DNA from: Rattus norvegicus | Lineage: Eukaryota; Chordata; Mammalia; Rodentia; Muridae | Length of the DNA stretch: 64,000 bases | Direction: 5' to 3' | NCBI RefSeq assembly: GCF_036323735.1 | Contig: NC_086025.1 | Span: 110,096,688-110,160,687, forward strand | Shown: positions 35,351 through 47,136 of the stretch, piece by piece | Layout of the letters: each line of letters begins with the position of its first letter | How positions within the stretch are numbered: position 1 is the first letter of the stretch | Notes under the pieces: generated by a model | Told to the model about the DNA's origin: nothing | What the model saw: the letters and a program-made list of their open reading frames with translations, nothing else | Database searches by the model: none | Translations under genes and position numbers: made by a program

Positions 35351-35446
35351 TTTTTTTTGGTTCTTTTTTTTCGGAGCTGGGGATCGAACCCAGGGCCTTG
35401 CGCTTCCTAGGCAAGCGCTCTACCACTGAGCTAAATCCCCAACCCC
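35351..35446 (-). repeat. ID SINE
   Basis: Reverse ID only 41 nt from the preceding one. The 16-bp duplication GAAAACCCACCTTCTT / GAAAACCCAGCTTCTT has one mismatch. Confidence 0.93.
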
Positions 35447-37639
35447 GAAAACCCAGCTTCTTGTCAGGCATGATGGCACACACCTCCAGCCATCTAGCAG
35501 ATAGATTTCTGTGAGTTCAAGGTGAGCCTGGTCTACATAGTTCCAGAACAGCCAGGGCTATGTAAAGTGTCTTTTAAAAAGTGTCTACCAGGATCTCGGC
35601 TTCTCAAATGTGCAGAGTTATGGTTAACTCTGTTCTGTTTCTCTAGTGACCAAATGAATAATGAATACAGCATGTGTACAAAACTGTCATGATGAAGCCC
35701 ACTATTATGGATAATTGATAGATGCTAATAAAAACCGAGTGCCCATCACAGATGAATGGATAAATAACAGAGATTGCTAGTGATATAGGTGTGTGTGGGA
35801 GGCCTTAGATTTGATTCCCAGTACTTTAAATAAATGAATGGACAATAAACTATTGATAAATAAAAGTTAAAGATTTCCATTAGCCACCAAAAGTTGGAAG
35901 TAAGACAAGGATTGAGATATCCCTTGGAGAGCACAAACTCTGGTCTCCAGAGCTAAGAGAAAGTATGGCTGATGACCTGGATACATTGCTGTCCCAGGAA
36001 ACCAACACTGTCCCACTGAGATCGGAGCTGGTTTGTTCATTACAGAAGCTGGAGGTGAATCCATAGCTTCCCGCTTGGCAAGTATCCCCTTGAGCTGTAC
36101 CCCCTGCCCCTAAGTTCTTTTAGCCTTGAGGGACGTTGCAAGGGAGGCTTCAGATGAAGGAGAGAACTTTTTCATTCACAAGTTGAATCTGAAGAAAATA
36201 TTTCCTATTTAGAACTCACCAGTATGAAAAAGTTTAGCTTTTTCCTTTGTTCATAGTCACCAGCTTATAAAACATTCTCTTTCTCTCCTTCCCTCCCTCC
36301 CTCTCTCTTTCTCCACCCCCTTTCTCCCTCCCCCCCACCTCGGCATTTTCAGATAGGGTTTTATGAAGCCCACATTGCCCTTAAGATTCAGCTAAGGATG
36401 AATTTGAACTTGATCTTCCCCATGGTACGACAGGCCTGTCCCACCAGACCTGGTTTTATGCAAGGCTTGAGACTGAACTCATAACTTTGTATAAGCAAGG
36501 CAAACACTGTACCAACTAAGTCACACTCCAAGCCATGCTCAGGGTTTCATTTTAAGGAATAGCCTCTGGGTATAGATTAAAATGTAGGGCATCACCTAGG
36601 TGTCAAGGTTAAATCCAGAGTATAAGAGTTATCCCCATTCCGTGAGCTCAAAAGATTGGAGGCAACATTCAAGACAGGTTGTTTGTTTGTTTGTTTGTTT
36701 GTTTGTTTGGGACAAGGTGGTCCTTCTGGAGTCCAGGCTGGCCTTGCACTTGTGGCTGGTCTCCTATCTTAGCCTTCTGTGTGCTGACCCTGCAGGCATG
36801 AGGTACCATGGCCAGCTCTTCAACAATCTTACCGTCGCTGGCAACGCTTTGTCCTGGAGGCTACCTTGAAGAAATTCCTGGGTGCGAATCTTTCTTAATG
36901 GATTGGATTGTTATTAAACCGTTGAAAACCTACCTGGTGTTCAGAGGCATCATACTGGCTTAGACTACATAAGCTAAACCATTCAAAACAAAAAGAGACC
37001 CTTGAGCTTCAACATTCTTGCAGGTACAGACAAAACAAGTTAATAAGGATGGTTATAAGACAGAGTTAAAGTTGAGAACAAGAAGGGGGTTGGGGTGGGG
37101 GGTGGCATGTGCCTTTAATCTCAGCTCTAGGGAGGCAAAGGCAGGCGGATCTCTGAGCTAGAGGCCAGCCTGATGTACAGAGCTACTTCTAGGACAGCCA
37201 GGGTGACACAGAGAAGCCCTGTCCAGAAACCCCACAAAAACAAACAAAACTAATTCCTACTGCTCTATACAACTAAAGCCAGTGATCTGGCTGTTTGTGG
37301 TGTGCAATCCTGTAACCCCAGCACCTGGGAGGAAGGAGGAGCCGGGTCTTAAGTTTGAGACAATCCCAGATCTCATAGTAAAGCCATCCATCACCTTGTT
37401 AGGATCTAGCTCACCAGCAAATGCTAGAAAACGCCAAACAATAGTTTACACCATGCTTCTCTTTTCTACATAAGTAGCATCTTCAGTGGATCTCCATGAG
37501 CAACAAGCTCTCCAGGCCCAAGTCCTTGCTCTGTGATAAGCGCGCAATTCATCCCACCTCTAGTTTCAGGAAGGACGCTTGAGCTGGGAGTATCGACTCA
37601 TACTTAGCCCATGGGAGACATGAGGAAGATCATGGTTTT

Positions 37640-37760
37640 GTTTTGTTTTTTTTTTTGTTTTTTTTTTTTTTTAAATTCTTTTTTTCGGAGCTGGGGACCG
37701 AACCCAGGGCCTTGCGCTTCCTAGGTAAGTGCTCTAACCACTGAGCTAAATCCCCAGCCC
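37640..37760 (-). repeat. ID SINE next to a reverse B1
   Basis: Reverse ID body (37682-37760) preceded by a long T/G-rich run; its duplication is obscured by the T-rich target at the edge of a B1. Confidence 0.88.
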
Positions 37761-37924
37761 CTGTTTTTTGTTTTTCAAGACAGGGTTTCTCTGTAGCCCT
37801 GGCTGCCATGGAACTCACTCTGTAGACCAGGCTGGCCTCAAATGCAGAGACTCACCTGCCTCTGCTTCCTGAGTGCCAGGATTAAAGGATCACACCATCA
37901 CTGCCTGGCAACAGTTTCTTTTAA

Positions 37925-38099
37925 AGATTTATTTTTTTTTATGTACCTGAGTACATTGCCGCTGTCTTCAGACACACCAGAAGAGAACGTCGGATCCCAT
38001 TACAGATGGCTGTGAGCCACCATGTGGTTGCTGGGAATTAAACTCAGGACCTCCGGAAGAGCAGTCAGCGCTCTTAACCACTGAGCCATCTCTCCAGCC
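37925..38099 (-). repeat. B2 SINE
   Basis: Reverse B2: AAAGATTTATTTTT start, GAGCCACCATGTGGTTGCTG core, CATCTCTCCAGCC end. Confidence 0.88.
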
Positions 38100-40390
38100 C
38101 CCTGCAACAGTTTCTTAAAAACTAAAAATAAATAAAATAAAATAAAATAAATGAAGCCCATCTGAACCCCAGTAACTGTGGGAATATCCCTCCAACAAAA
38201 AGAAATGGCAAAAACTGAAAACGCTTATCTGTAAGATCAGTTTCAGATATCAAATGCATCAACTGTTATATTGCCTTATCCAGGAGTTATTCAAAAAATC
38301 TCCCAAATGGTATGCATTGCAGGCCGGCAGTATAGTCCATTGTGTGTGACCGTACGCCTGACCAGTCAATTTCTAGGGCAGAAGCAGAGGATGGGAATAG
38401 GTTCGACACCCAACCCCACTCAACCCTAATCTTCCCTTTCTGCCCATCCAAGAACATGGTTCCTACAAACATTCAATCACCTGCTTCGTAATAAATCTGT
38501 CGGAACCGTCCTATCTGTACACTGCTATTCTTTTTTAAAGATAGTGTCTGTCTGTTTCCTTGTGCGTGCAGGCGTCCCCAGAGACATAGACCCCTTGGAG
38601 CTAGAGTTGCGGATGGTTGAGAACCACTTCACACGGATGCTGCAGACCAACGCTGGGTCCTCTATAAGAGCAGTGCGCTTGCTCTTGTAGCCACCGAGCG
38701 TCACTCACTTCCAGCCTCCTACGTGCCTTCAATGCACTCAAACGAGGCTGCCATCTCCTTCTCTACCTTGAGTTTCACTATTCTCTGTCCTCACTCGTGC
38801 AGAGCTAATGAGCCCCTCCTCTGAAGTTCCCAGCTTACTTGACGTAGGTTCCCATCTCCTCCCATTCCTGGTTCCCCCTCTCTGAAGGTTTTTCCTCTGC
38901 CTCTGTGTCATATACCAGGCTGGTGTTCTCTGGACATCTCATCTGCTACCACTACTGAGCTGACAGAAACATCTTACCCAGGCCATTGGTCGTGGAGACA
39001 ATCTGGAGAATGTAATGATGAATTCTGTCAACCTGACTGAACTCAGCAGCACCAGGGAAACACGTGGCTAGGTATGTCTACAAGGCCCAGCTCGAGCGAG
39101 TGTGGACTCACATCTTGTGGGCTCAAACACTGGATCCTATAGAAAGGAGAAAGTGGGCTGAGTGCCCACCAGCATTTGTCCCTCTCTGCTTCCCGTATCA
39201 TCTGGATACAAATGAGACCGGCTCCTCTATGCTCTTGCTCACTATGCCTTCCCCGCCATGACAGGCTGCATCCTGTCACACAAACCTCTCCTCCCTTAAG
39301 CCATTTCTCCTCAGGTTGGTCACAGCAACGAGTAACTGATAAGAGGTTCAAACCTGGGCATTTAGCTCCTCCTTTCTCCCCATGCCTTCCTGATTTAAAA
39401 ATAAAAAAATGAAAACCGGCGCAGGGACAAAAGTACAGCTCAGTGAGACCCCAGGTGCCTAGCACCAGCAAGTCCCCGGGGTTCAATCCTCAGATCTGTA
39501 AAGTAAGAAATACCAATTAATTCTTGCCAGCAACCTCAGGCCTAACTCACTGGAGAGCTCTTACTTGCATCCTGGCCACGTTCCTTCAAGCTTCCTCCAA
39601 AGATGATGGCAGACCAGGGTCTCTGGGTACACTCAGCCCTTCAGAGCCAGACTGGGCCTACTGAGTCACCTGGCTTTGTACACCCAGTGCCTACCTCGAT
39701 TGAAGTTTCTCAGACATGCAGTCAATCATCCCTGTCCCATCCCCCTAGTGAACCCAGATGAAGCCCAGCACCTAGGCAAGAAGCCCTGGGCCTCACGAGA
39801 GGAGGCTTGGCTTCCCAGTCTGTCCCTAGTCAGGAAATGCTTCAGCTGCCTCAGCTGTCTCCTCTCCACAGTTCTTGCTGCTTCAGTATTCCCACATGTC
39901 CTTCCCTTGTTCACAGAGCCTCTCATTGAGCTTTCCAGTCATTTTCCCTGGTCATAATGGACAATTTGGATCTTTCCAAGGGTGTTTCCTGTCCATCCTT
40001 CTTTCTTTCTTGCCCTCTTCCTCCCCGCCCCCCCCCACTTTTATTTTTGTCCTTTTGGATTGATGGAGCCCAGGCCTTGCACACAACAGACAAACATCCC
40101 ATTCAAAGCTACATCCTACACTTCAGATCCCTCAACTTGCCCCCACTTCCCCCACAACTAACAGAATCATTAACATTGATCCAGCGGCCTCCATCTTCTG
40201 GGTGCTGGGATTAAAGGTATTCCACTATGCCTAGCCCCTTAATAACCTTTACTGTTACTGTGAGACAAGTACAGACTTCCAAGCTGGCCTGGAATTTACT
40301 ATAGATCAGAGGCTGACCTTTCCTGCTCCCACCTCCCCAAAGCTGGGGTGACAGACGTGTTCCACCAAATCCAGCTCCTTAACAGATTTT

Positions 40391-40489
40391 TTTTTTTTTT
40401 TTGGTTCTTTTTTTCGGAGCTGGGGACCGAACCCAGGGCCTTGCGCTTCCTAGGTAAGCGCTCTACCACTGAGCTAAATCCCCAGCCCC
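40391..40489 (-). repeat. ID SINE
   Basis: Reverse ID with perfect duplication TCCTTAACAGATTTT at 40376-40390 and 40490-40504. Confidence 0.93.
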
Positions 40490-40504
40490 TCCTTAACAGA
40501 TTTT

Positions 40505-41249
40505 AACAAGGGCTCTACACTTTTATTTTGTGGCTCTGCAAATTATGAAGCAAGTCCTGGTACCAGGTACACATGGTGACCACAGAGCCAGGTGGACAGT
40601 GGTCCTCTGTTCCCAGGGCAGCCTCAGGTGCTAGTGTGGGAGCGAGAGTATTCTGCCAGACAGGGAGTTCATTGGGGATACAAAGCATATGCCTTGGTGG
40701 GTCTGGTAACCCTGGGCTGAGGACTCTGGAAGCCAAGTGTTCAAAAGCAACATTGGGGTACATAGTCCTGAATATAACAAAAGGTCCAAGGCATATCATC
40801 TGACTGTGCTCCATACCATGATTGGCTGGACTAGGGGCAGGTGCCTAAGTCAGATAGACCAATCATAGTCTGACTCCTGGCCTTGATTGGTTAGCACCAG
40901 TTCAACATTGCTGGCTTAGAGGGGCAGAAAGTCCTGGGTCTGGTGATGAGTTCAGACACTCGGGGGCCCTCCCCTGATAGTCTCCCATCTTCTTCCAACC
41001 CAAACTCTGGGGTTTGCTCCAGCAGCTGGAGAAGATGCGGTTCCCCGGGCCCTGGAAGGTCTGTTAGGGGAAGACCCTGAAAGGAAGCCCCTTTGAAAAC
41101 AAACCAACAGACAGGAAACCTGCTGGTTGGAGGCTAAAGCAGCTTTAGTTAGAGGAAGGGCAGTAGGTGGGGCTGGGTGTCAGTCCCTCCAGGATGGGGA
41201 TAAGGGAGGTAGGGTATGCAAAAGGAGGCCAGGGTTCAGGCCCCAGGGG
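40505..41249. other. Unique sequence 3' of Tmem249
   Basis: SINE-free stretch holding the Tmem249 3'UTR. The minus strand has AATAAA at about 40521-40526, a possible distal signal. Three CCAAT boxes lie at 40821-40825 (reverse), 40859-40863 (forward) and 40886-40890 (reverse). No coding frame was recognised. Confidence 0.5.
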
Positions 41250-42682
41250 TTACACATCCAGTTCGCTGACACTTGACTTAGTGTAGACTTGTGTTTTTCG
41301 ATGCACAATACCAGGGCTAAAGGTGGCCCCCAGTGGCCAGTGGCGGACCACATGACGATAGGAGGAAGCCAGGTAGTCAAAGTAGTTGATGTTGAGTTTC
41401 CGGGCAATGTGCCGGCCCAAGAATTCCATTTGCTATGAATAAGCGAGTGGCAGCCAGTTCTCCGTTCTCCCGGATAAGAGAATCCCCACCAGCATGCTCT
41501 TTAGGTATCCCTTCCCCTTACAGGGGGGAGCATCCCCACCCCACCCCACCCCTGCCCAGAATTCCCAGCGCTCCTGCCACCCTTAACACAGTGGAGGTCC
41601 CAGGAGAGGAGCTGTTCTATATTCGCCCTGCAAAACAGCCCCATCGGAGGACCGCAAACAGTCGTGTCTTTTTGTTGGGGATTGGGACTAGGTGTGGGGG
41701 GGTGGGGTTTGGGGCAGGACCCACCTCATAGCGTTCTGACAGCTGCACCAGCACAAGTGGCTCTAGCTTGTGGCCACAAAGGACCAGCTGGTAGAAGCGA
41801 CCTCCATAGGCTGCCAATAGATGAGCAACTGAGCCAGGAACCTAACTAAGCTCCTTAGAGCCTAGGGGGTAGGCGGCCTCCATTGTGGGAGTGTCCGGGC
41901 GGACCGTAGGCCCCTCCCCCCTCCTATCCCAGGGATCACCATCAGAGCTGAGTGCCAGGCGCACGTAGACCAGATGCATTGGCCCCTGACAAACAGTACG
42001 GCCCTGGATGGAGAAGTGGTACATGCCGCGCGTGTGGTTGAGCACGAGGCGGCGCTGGGGCATTGAGGAGAGCATGAGCCACAGGCCTATCGCCATGCCA
42101 TAGACAGGAAAGCACCAGGTCTTCTGATGGTCTACCTGTGGGCAGCAGAGGTTAACGGGCATGAGTCCTGGCAAGAGGCTCCTTATGGCCCTAGGCAGAG
42201 GCTGTGGGGTGGGGTGCAGGAGCTCTGACCTCCTTCAGGATATTACAGGAAATGCAGATGAGGCAGATGATAAAGAGCAGTATCCCCTTCCAGAGCGTGT
42301 CTAAGTAGTACTCGAGCACAAAGACTGAGGACGGTGTGACCCAGCAGGTGAGGACAGCTGGGAGCTGCCCATAGGCAAGGGCAGTACCCGGGATTTGGGG
42401 GAAAGGGCCTACCCAGAGTTTCTCCCTGGTACTACCCCATCTACTCCCACAAGGACACCTGCCTATCCTCCTTACCCGATACCCTCCCCGCTTCTGGGAA
42501 CCTAACCACGCCCAGTTCCCCTGCCCACCATCCGGCTGCTGCTGCTTGAAGGGGTAAAAGCTGTTTTTCTTGAGCTGATTGGCTAAGTGGCGCTCAGTAG
42601 AGAAGAATCCTACAGCCCAGAGTTGGAAGCACTTAGCAAAGATGGATGCAGGGGAGCCACTGGCCTGCTGCTCCTTGGGGAC
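41250..42682 (-). CDS. Tmem249: Transmembrane protein 249 (5' end unresolved)
   Basis: Small multi-pass membrane protein recently linked to the sperm CatSper channel complex; called from family resemblance and from its position between Scrt1 and Fbxl6. Exons 5'→3': ~42682-42529, 42324-42230, 42135-41940, 41810-41725 and 41432-41250 (TAA). All junctions are in phase, giving about 237 codons. Readable segments include GFFSTERHLANQLKKNSFYPF, a hydrophobic helix in WKGILLFIICLICISC, a second in VYGMAIGLWLMLS, QRRLVLNHTRGMYHFSIQG and QLVLCGHKLEPLVLVQLSER; the C-terminus is SVSELDV. No in-frame ATG exists in the first listed exon after a stop near 42685, so the start must lie in a small upstream exon or differ from this model. 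A second in-frame acceptor at 41828 would add six residues. Confidence 0.85.
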
Positions 42683-43028
42683 CTAGTTAGGTAGATCTGG
42701 TCAGCGTACAGCTTGCCCACTGCCACCACCCCACTGTCTTTATACAGGGCTCCCACCCGAGACAATTCCAGGGTTGCAGCTGAGGGAAGAAGCAAGAGCT
42801 GCCAGACAACAGCAGGGCCAGGGAGCAGGTAGAATCCAGGCTGGGCTGCCTGGGTTCTAGAAGCTCAGGGTAAAGGGTTCTAGAAGGGACTTTTCTATTG
42901 ACCACACCTTTCTGGTGAGCATGCACTCCCTGGTCAGTCTCCCTGGAAGGTAGCTTGACTGCCAACACTGCCACCTCGTGGATTCTGGTAGCTGATAAAG
43001 GTTTTTTTTCTTCCCCCCCAACTATTTT

Positions 43029-43138
43029 TGGTCTTTTTTTTTTTTTTTTTTTTTTTTTTCCCCGGAGCTGGGGACCAAACCCAGGGCCTTGTGCTTCCTA
43101 GGCAAGCGCTCTACCACTGAGCTAAATCCCCAGCCCCT
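43029..43138 (-). repeat. ID SINE
   Basis: Reverse ID with perfect duplication CCCCCCAACTATTTT at 43014-43028 and 43139-43153, between Tmem249 and Fbxl6. Confidence 0.93.
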
Positions 43139-43257
43139 CCCCCCAACTATTTTATACCTCACTGCCTACCCTATCCTCAGACAACTGTGTCCCGAGGGTT
43201 GAGTTCACACAGTCCAAGGGCTAAACCAGAAGTGAGCAAATCCTTGGGCTAAGACAC

Positions 43258-43260
<3 letters not shown>

Positions 43261-43314
<54 letters not shown>
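43261..43314. repeat. (AC)27 microsatellite
   Basis: Uninterrupted AC dinucleotide repeat, 27 units, between Tmem249 and the Fbxl6 3' end; likely polymorphic. Confidence 0.97.
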
Positions 43315-43316
<2 letters not shown>

Positions 43317-43638
43317 AGGTCCTGACCTGCTGTAGCCTACTCTATCATGTATAACCCTGTTCCTCATCCAACAGCTTACTCTAAGCTCCGTCATAACACA
43401 GTCTGACGTGTTGGTGCCTGCTTGTAAGCCTACCACATGGGAGGCTGAGTTGGGTGGATTGCTGTGAGTCAGTATGTACTACACTGTGAGTCCCAAGCCA
43501 GCCTAGATTAGCGTGAGAAGAATCTCAAATAAAACAACAAAGAACTGTACAAAAGTGCCTAAAAAATACTTTACTGTAACAAAAGCTCAAACATCTCCAA
43601 GTGAAAAAGGGCAGGGCAAAGCGGGGAGCCGTCTTGAG

Positions 43639-46443
43639 TTATGTGGACTCTCTGGAAGAGGGCGGGCTCGTAAGTAGCTGCTCTAGACACCACTGGACTT
43701 CCTCCAGGCCCCTGTAGGCACGCTTCAGACCTCGTGGGAGACAACGACAGGACTCCAGATTGAGATACAGCAGCCCCGGGCAACTGCTAATCACAGAACT
43801 GTACGACAGGCAAGCCATGGGTCAAGTGAGCTGTTGACCAGAGAGCCCTGTCTGCTCCTCACGATACCCCAAGGCCTACCACCCGGAGCCACCCAAGCCT
43901 AGAACTCTCAGTGTCCCCAAGTAGGAGTCTGACTATTGTCTACACCTGTCTTGGCCCCTGGAAATGTGGAGCACACCCCTGGTCCCCAAGTCAGGCACGG
44001 CAAGCAAGCAGGCAGTAGAAGATTCACAGAAGTAGGGAATGGTGCACTGACCTGACTGTGCTTGGTGTAACTCGGGTACCCCTTAGGTTGAGGGAACACA
44101 AGGCTGGGGGTAAGCCCTCAGTGGTGCCTGAGAAAACAGCCAGGGCCTGTTCCAAGTCTTTCTCGCTGAAGCCTTGGCCACTGAAGTCCAGCTCCCTCAG
44201 GGTGTGATACCACTTCTGGGTCAACAGGGGGCTGCCATCCTTGGCTAGAGCCAACCCATCAGACATGCCATACAGGCCCAGGTAGAGCTGCTCCAACTCT
44301 GAGGTGAAAGAACTGGGTGTGACCTGGCAGGGCAGGCAGAGTGACCCCCCCCCCCACTCACCAAGCAAAGCCAGCCGACCTTGACACGGCAAATGACACA
44401 GCCCAGTAGGAGTGATTCTAGCACAGCCTCGAAGATCCAGCAGGCGCAGTTTGGGGGAGCAGTGGAGCAAGCGGCCCAGAACCTCATTGCTCACAAAGCT
44501 GCAGGTGGAGCCAGCCAAGCAGAGCTCCTCCAGACTGGGGAATCCTGGTCCCTGGGGCGCTCCTCGGCCACAAGGCTTGGGAAGCCAAATCAGATTCAGC
44601 AGCCGTAGCACCTGGGCAGAGGGAGGAGTGGCAGGCTGCAGGTAGGCAGAAGAGTGGCAGGTGAGAGAGAGGAGGGTATAAATACCTGCAGCTGGGGGCA
44701 GCCTCTCTGTAGGGCTTCCACAGGCAGCTGCAAGGGTGTGTTGTTGCAGCTCATGCCAGCGCTGACCTCGAGGACTTGGAGCTGGGAGCAGCAGTTGCCC
44801 TGTAACGGTGGGAGAACACACTACCAGGTCAAAGGCCTGGGGCAGTTCCCACTGAGCCCTCTTCCTGACCATCCCCGACCTACCAGCAGTGCACCCAAGA
44901 TGGCTGTGGTCTGGGAACTGTAGGTCAGCCACAGCCTCCGCATCCGGGACCCCGCCTCCTCCAAGAAGCTCACCACAGCTGTGGACTCGACCTGGGGGAT
45001 CCAGCACAAGGGTGCAGCTCATGTCCCAAGGGCCCAGGCTACTTCAGGGTCCCCCAGGGCAGAGGACTCACCATGGAATGGTGTAGATCTAGGCTGTGGA
45101 GCTGACAGCAGGCTTTTGCTAACATGACCAGCGTTTCAGCTGTCACACCGTGGCAATCTGAAAGCTTCAGGAAGGTGAGCCGTGGACAGAACTTGCTAAC
45201 CAGCTGTAGCAAAAGAGAGACCACTTGGGGTTGTGGAGGGCAGGTAAAGGTCTACCTACAGGGACACTGGTAATCATGACAAGCCCATCCTATGGTCCCA
45301 GCTATGACTCCTTTCTGTGCAGGCCAGGCCTACTTGGGTGCTGTCTCCTCCAGCAACTTCCTAGGATACCAGCAAGATGAAACTGGGCAGGCAGACATTT
45401 CTGTGGGACATCACCAGTGCACTCTCCCGACAGTAGACAACTCAAATGTTACAGCCAGTGTCAAGATCTCACCTCCAACACGGAGTGTACTTGAGACTTC
45501 CAGTGGATGAGGGTCAACCTCTGGAGCTGTGAGAACCTGGGCGACAGCAAGGCCCAGCTGTGGTTGTGCCAGAGTCCTTACGCTGCCCTCCTGGCCAGAA
45601 TCATCCCTGCTCAACACTGGTGCGGGGAGACTCGGGCAGAGAAAGAATACGATGACAGAGAGCCCTCACCGATTGGGTATGAGCCACTCCAGGCAAGCAA
45701 GGAGCTTCTTCTCTCCCTTAAGGTTGCCCTTAGCAGCCCGGCCAACCAGCGCCGGTGACAGGGTCACAGTATGCCAGAGTGAAGGATGAGAGGTGGCTTC
45801 ATGCCAATGACGGCAAACGCGTGCAGCCCTAGGAGAAGAAACAGTTCGCTGAGAGTGCGTGGCCTTTTGTGGGGAATGCTTACAACGAAGCGTCTTCGGG
45901 GCAGCGCAGCGGTCTCAAAGCCTGCTGTCGCCCGCTCTCAAAGCTATTGGAGCTGGAGCACTTGTGTACGCCCGCTGAGATGCTTTGCCCTCTGCTCTGC
46001 ACCACCCGCTCAGTGGGCCAGTCTAAACCCCGGCAGGCGCTGTTAGTGTACCTGCCAAGAAACGGCATGGGCCCATGAGCCGCAACCAACAACCCGAAAA
46101 TATGCACCAGGACTTCTAAGGGAATACGATCTCCCCAACCAGAGTCCAGGCCCTGGTCAAGTGATGGCTCTGGTCGGGGTTTGGCCCTGGGCTTGGCGAC
46201 AGCTGTGGGGCCACGAGCCAGTGACCTCGGAGCGCGGCGAGGGGCGCGCCTGTGAGCACGAGCGCGGGTAGGCTCCAGGTCCGGCAGCACGAGCAGCATG
46301 CTGTCCGCTTGCAGCAGGTGGTACCCAGAGCCGCGAGGGGCCAGCCGGTCCCACCACCAGTCCTCGGCCGAGCGGCCCCGCGCATCGGGCCGCTTGGAGC
46401 CTCGAACTCGACGCCTAACTCGCCCAGGGGCCACAGGAGCCAT
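43639..46443 (-). CDS. Fbxl6: F-box and leucine-rich repeat protein 6
   Basis: Substrate-recognition subunit of SCF (SKP1–CUL1–F-box) ubiquitin ligases. Nine coding exons 5'→3': 46443-46052, 45828-45670, 45536-45473, 45203-45072, 44991-44884, 44799-44686, 44611-44380, 44298-44052 and 43798-43639 (TAA). All are in phase and total 535 codons plus stop, the mouse length. The N-terminus (about residues 1-100) is basic and low-complexity. The F-box (IPLEVLVHIFGLL … ARVCRHWHE) begins near residue 107 and crosses the exon 1–2 join. Leucine-rich repeats follow, for example FLKLSDCHGVTAETL, LRLLDLRGCARITPTGL and LYLNLESCRCLPRGL. A 332-codon frame at 44024-45022 is three exons plus retained introns. 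The ATG lies within 0.7 kb of the divergent Slc52a2 start. A weak AGTAAA at 43570-43575 is a candidate poly(A) signal. Confidence 0.96.
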
Positions 46444-47017
46444 AGCCCTGGGAGCTTCACTAAAGCGGAAGGGCTGAGAGGAAGGGGCGTGGCCCCTTAC
46501 CTCTCGCCTTGCTTTACACTTGGCTTCCGGGGGTGGGACTTCCGCCGAGAGTCAGGAGCATTAGCCGGCGTCTTAATACGGTGCTTGGGCTGGGGTTTGG
46601 CTACCTTCCGGGCAAAGCGGCATTCTCTTGGTGCTGGGCGGGCTGCTCCGGTCCCACGCCCCTGATGCACAACACTTAGCGGAGGAGCCCTGAATAAAAT
46701 CAGCCAGCCACGCCCCTCGCCGACCCATGCCGGCTGCCTGGAGTTCGCTGCCATCCAGTTTGGTTTAGCCGTGCCGAGACTTGGTCCTCCACAAGCATCA
46801 AGGACTGTTCTTTCGTTGGTCCTCCTCTCCGGAACCACGCTTTAGGCCAGCTTCTTGCTCCTCTGCTTGCCAGTCCTGTTCTGAGGGGTCCTGGTGCAGG
46901 CTTCTTGGTAGGTGCAGCTCCTGATCTATCTGCCGCCGCCCTCCAGATGCCTTAGTTTTGCAATCTGTCCACCTCAGACACCGACTCTGTCCACTCGCAT
47001 TTTTTGTCTCCCTCCAG
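46444..47017. promoter_or_regulatory. Shared Fbxl6/Slc52a2 promoter
   Basis: Short GC-rich interval between divergent genes. ETS-type CTTCCGG occurs at 46524-46530 and 46605-46611, with further TTCCG cores nearby; no convincing TATA box. Downstream, CTTG|GTAGGT near 46907 is a likely donor of a non-coding Slc52a2 first exon, and TCCCTCCAG at 47009-47017 the matching acceptor. Start sites are inferred. Confidence 0.65.
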
Positions 47018-47136
47018 GTGAAAGAAGCTTGACCCTTTTCTCTGGAATAGCTAGAGAAGCTTTGGACCTACGTGGGGAAAAGAACGAATTGTTACCTTCG
47101 CTTTGTCCTGGAGGGCCCTCTTTGACCTTTGACCTA

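Larger units (their letters stand above)
32561..36280. repeat. SINE-dense intergenic block
   Basis: Besides the ID elements listed separately it contains a reverse B1 (about 33117-33280), a forward B1 (about 33366-33590) split by an ID, a further forward B1 copy (about 34262-34380), a reverse B1 fragment (about 35052-35145), a B1-like remnant (about 35461-35575), A-runs at 32670-32690 and 32817-32838, and an irregular ACACAGAC microsatellite at about 34888-35024. No gene was seen. Confidence 0.75.
36281..40390. repeat. SINE and simple-repeat block
   Basis: Contains C/T-rich tracts (about 36274-36340), (TTTG)n at 36679-36709, a forward B1 (about 37095-37250), a reverse B1 (about 37763-37910), a reverse B2 (about 37925-38099), (AAATA)n at about 38126-38150 and a reverse B3-like SINE (about 38536-38705). 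About 38710-39960 is unique apart from an old unclassified interspersed repeat near 39015-39090. No gene was seen. Confidence 0.7.

Noticed and set aside
44024..45022. 332-codon minus-strand frame
   Set aside because: Fbxl6 exons 5-8 with their introns; the proper splice sites give the 535-residue protein.
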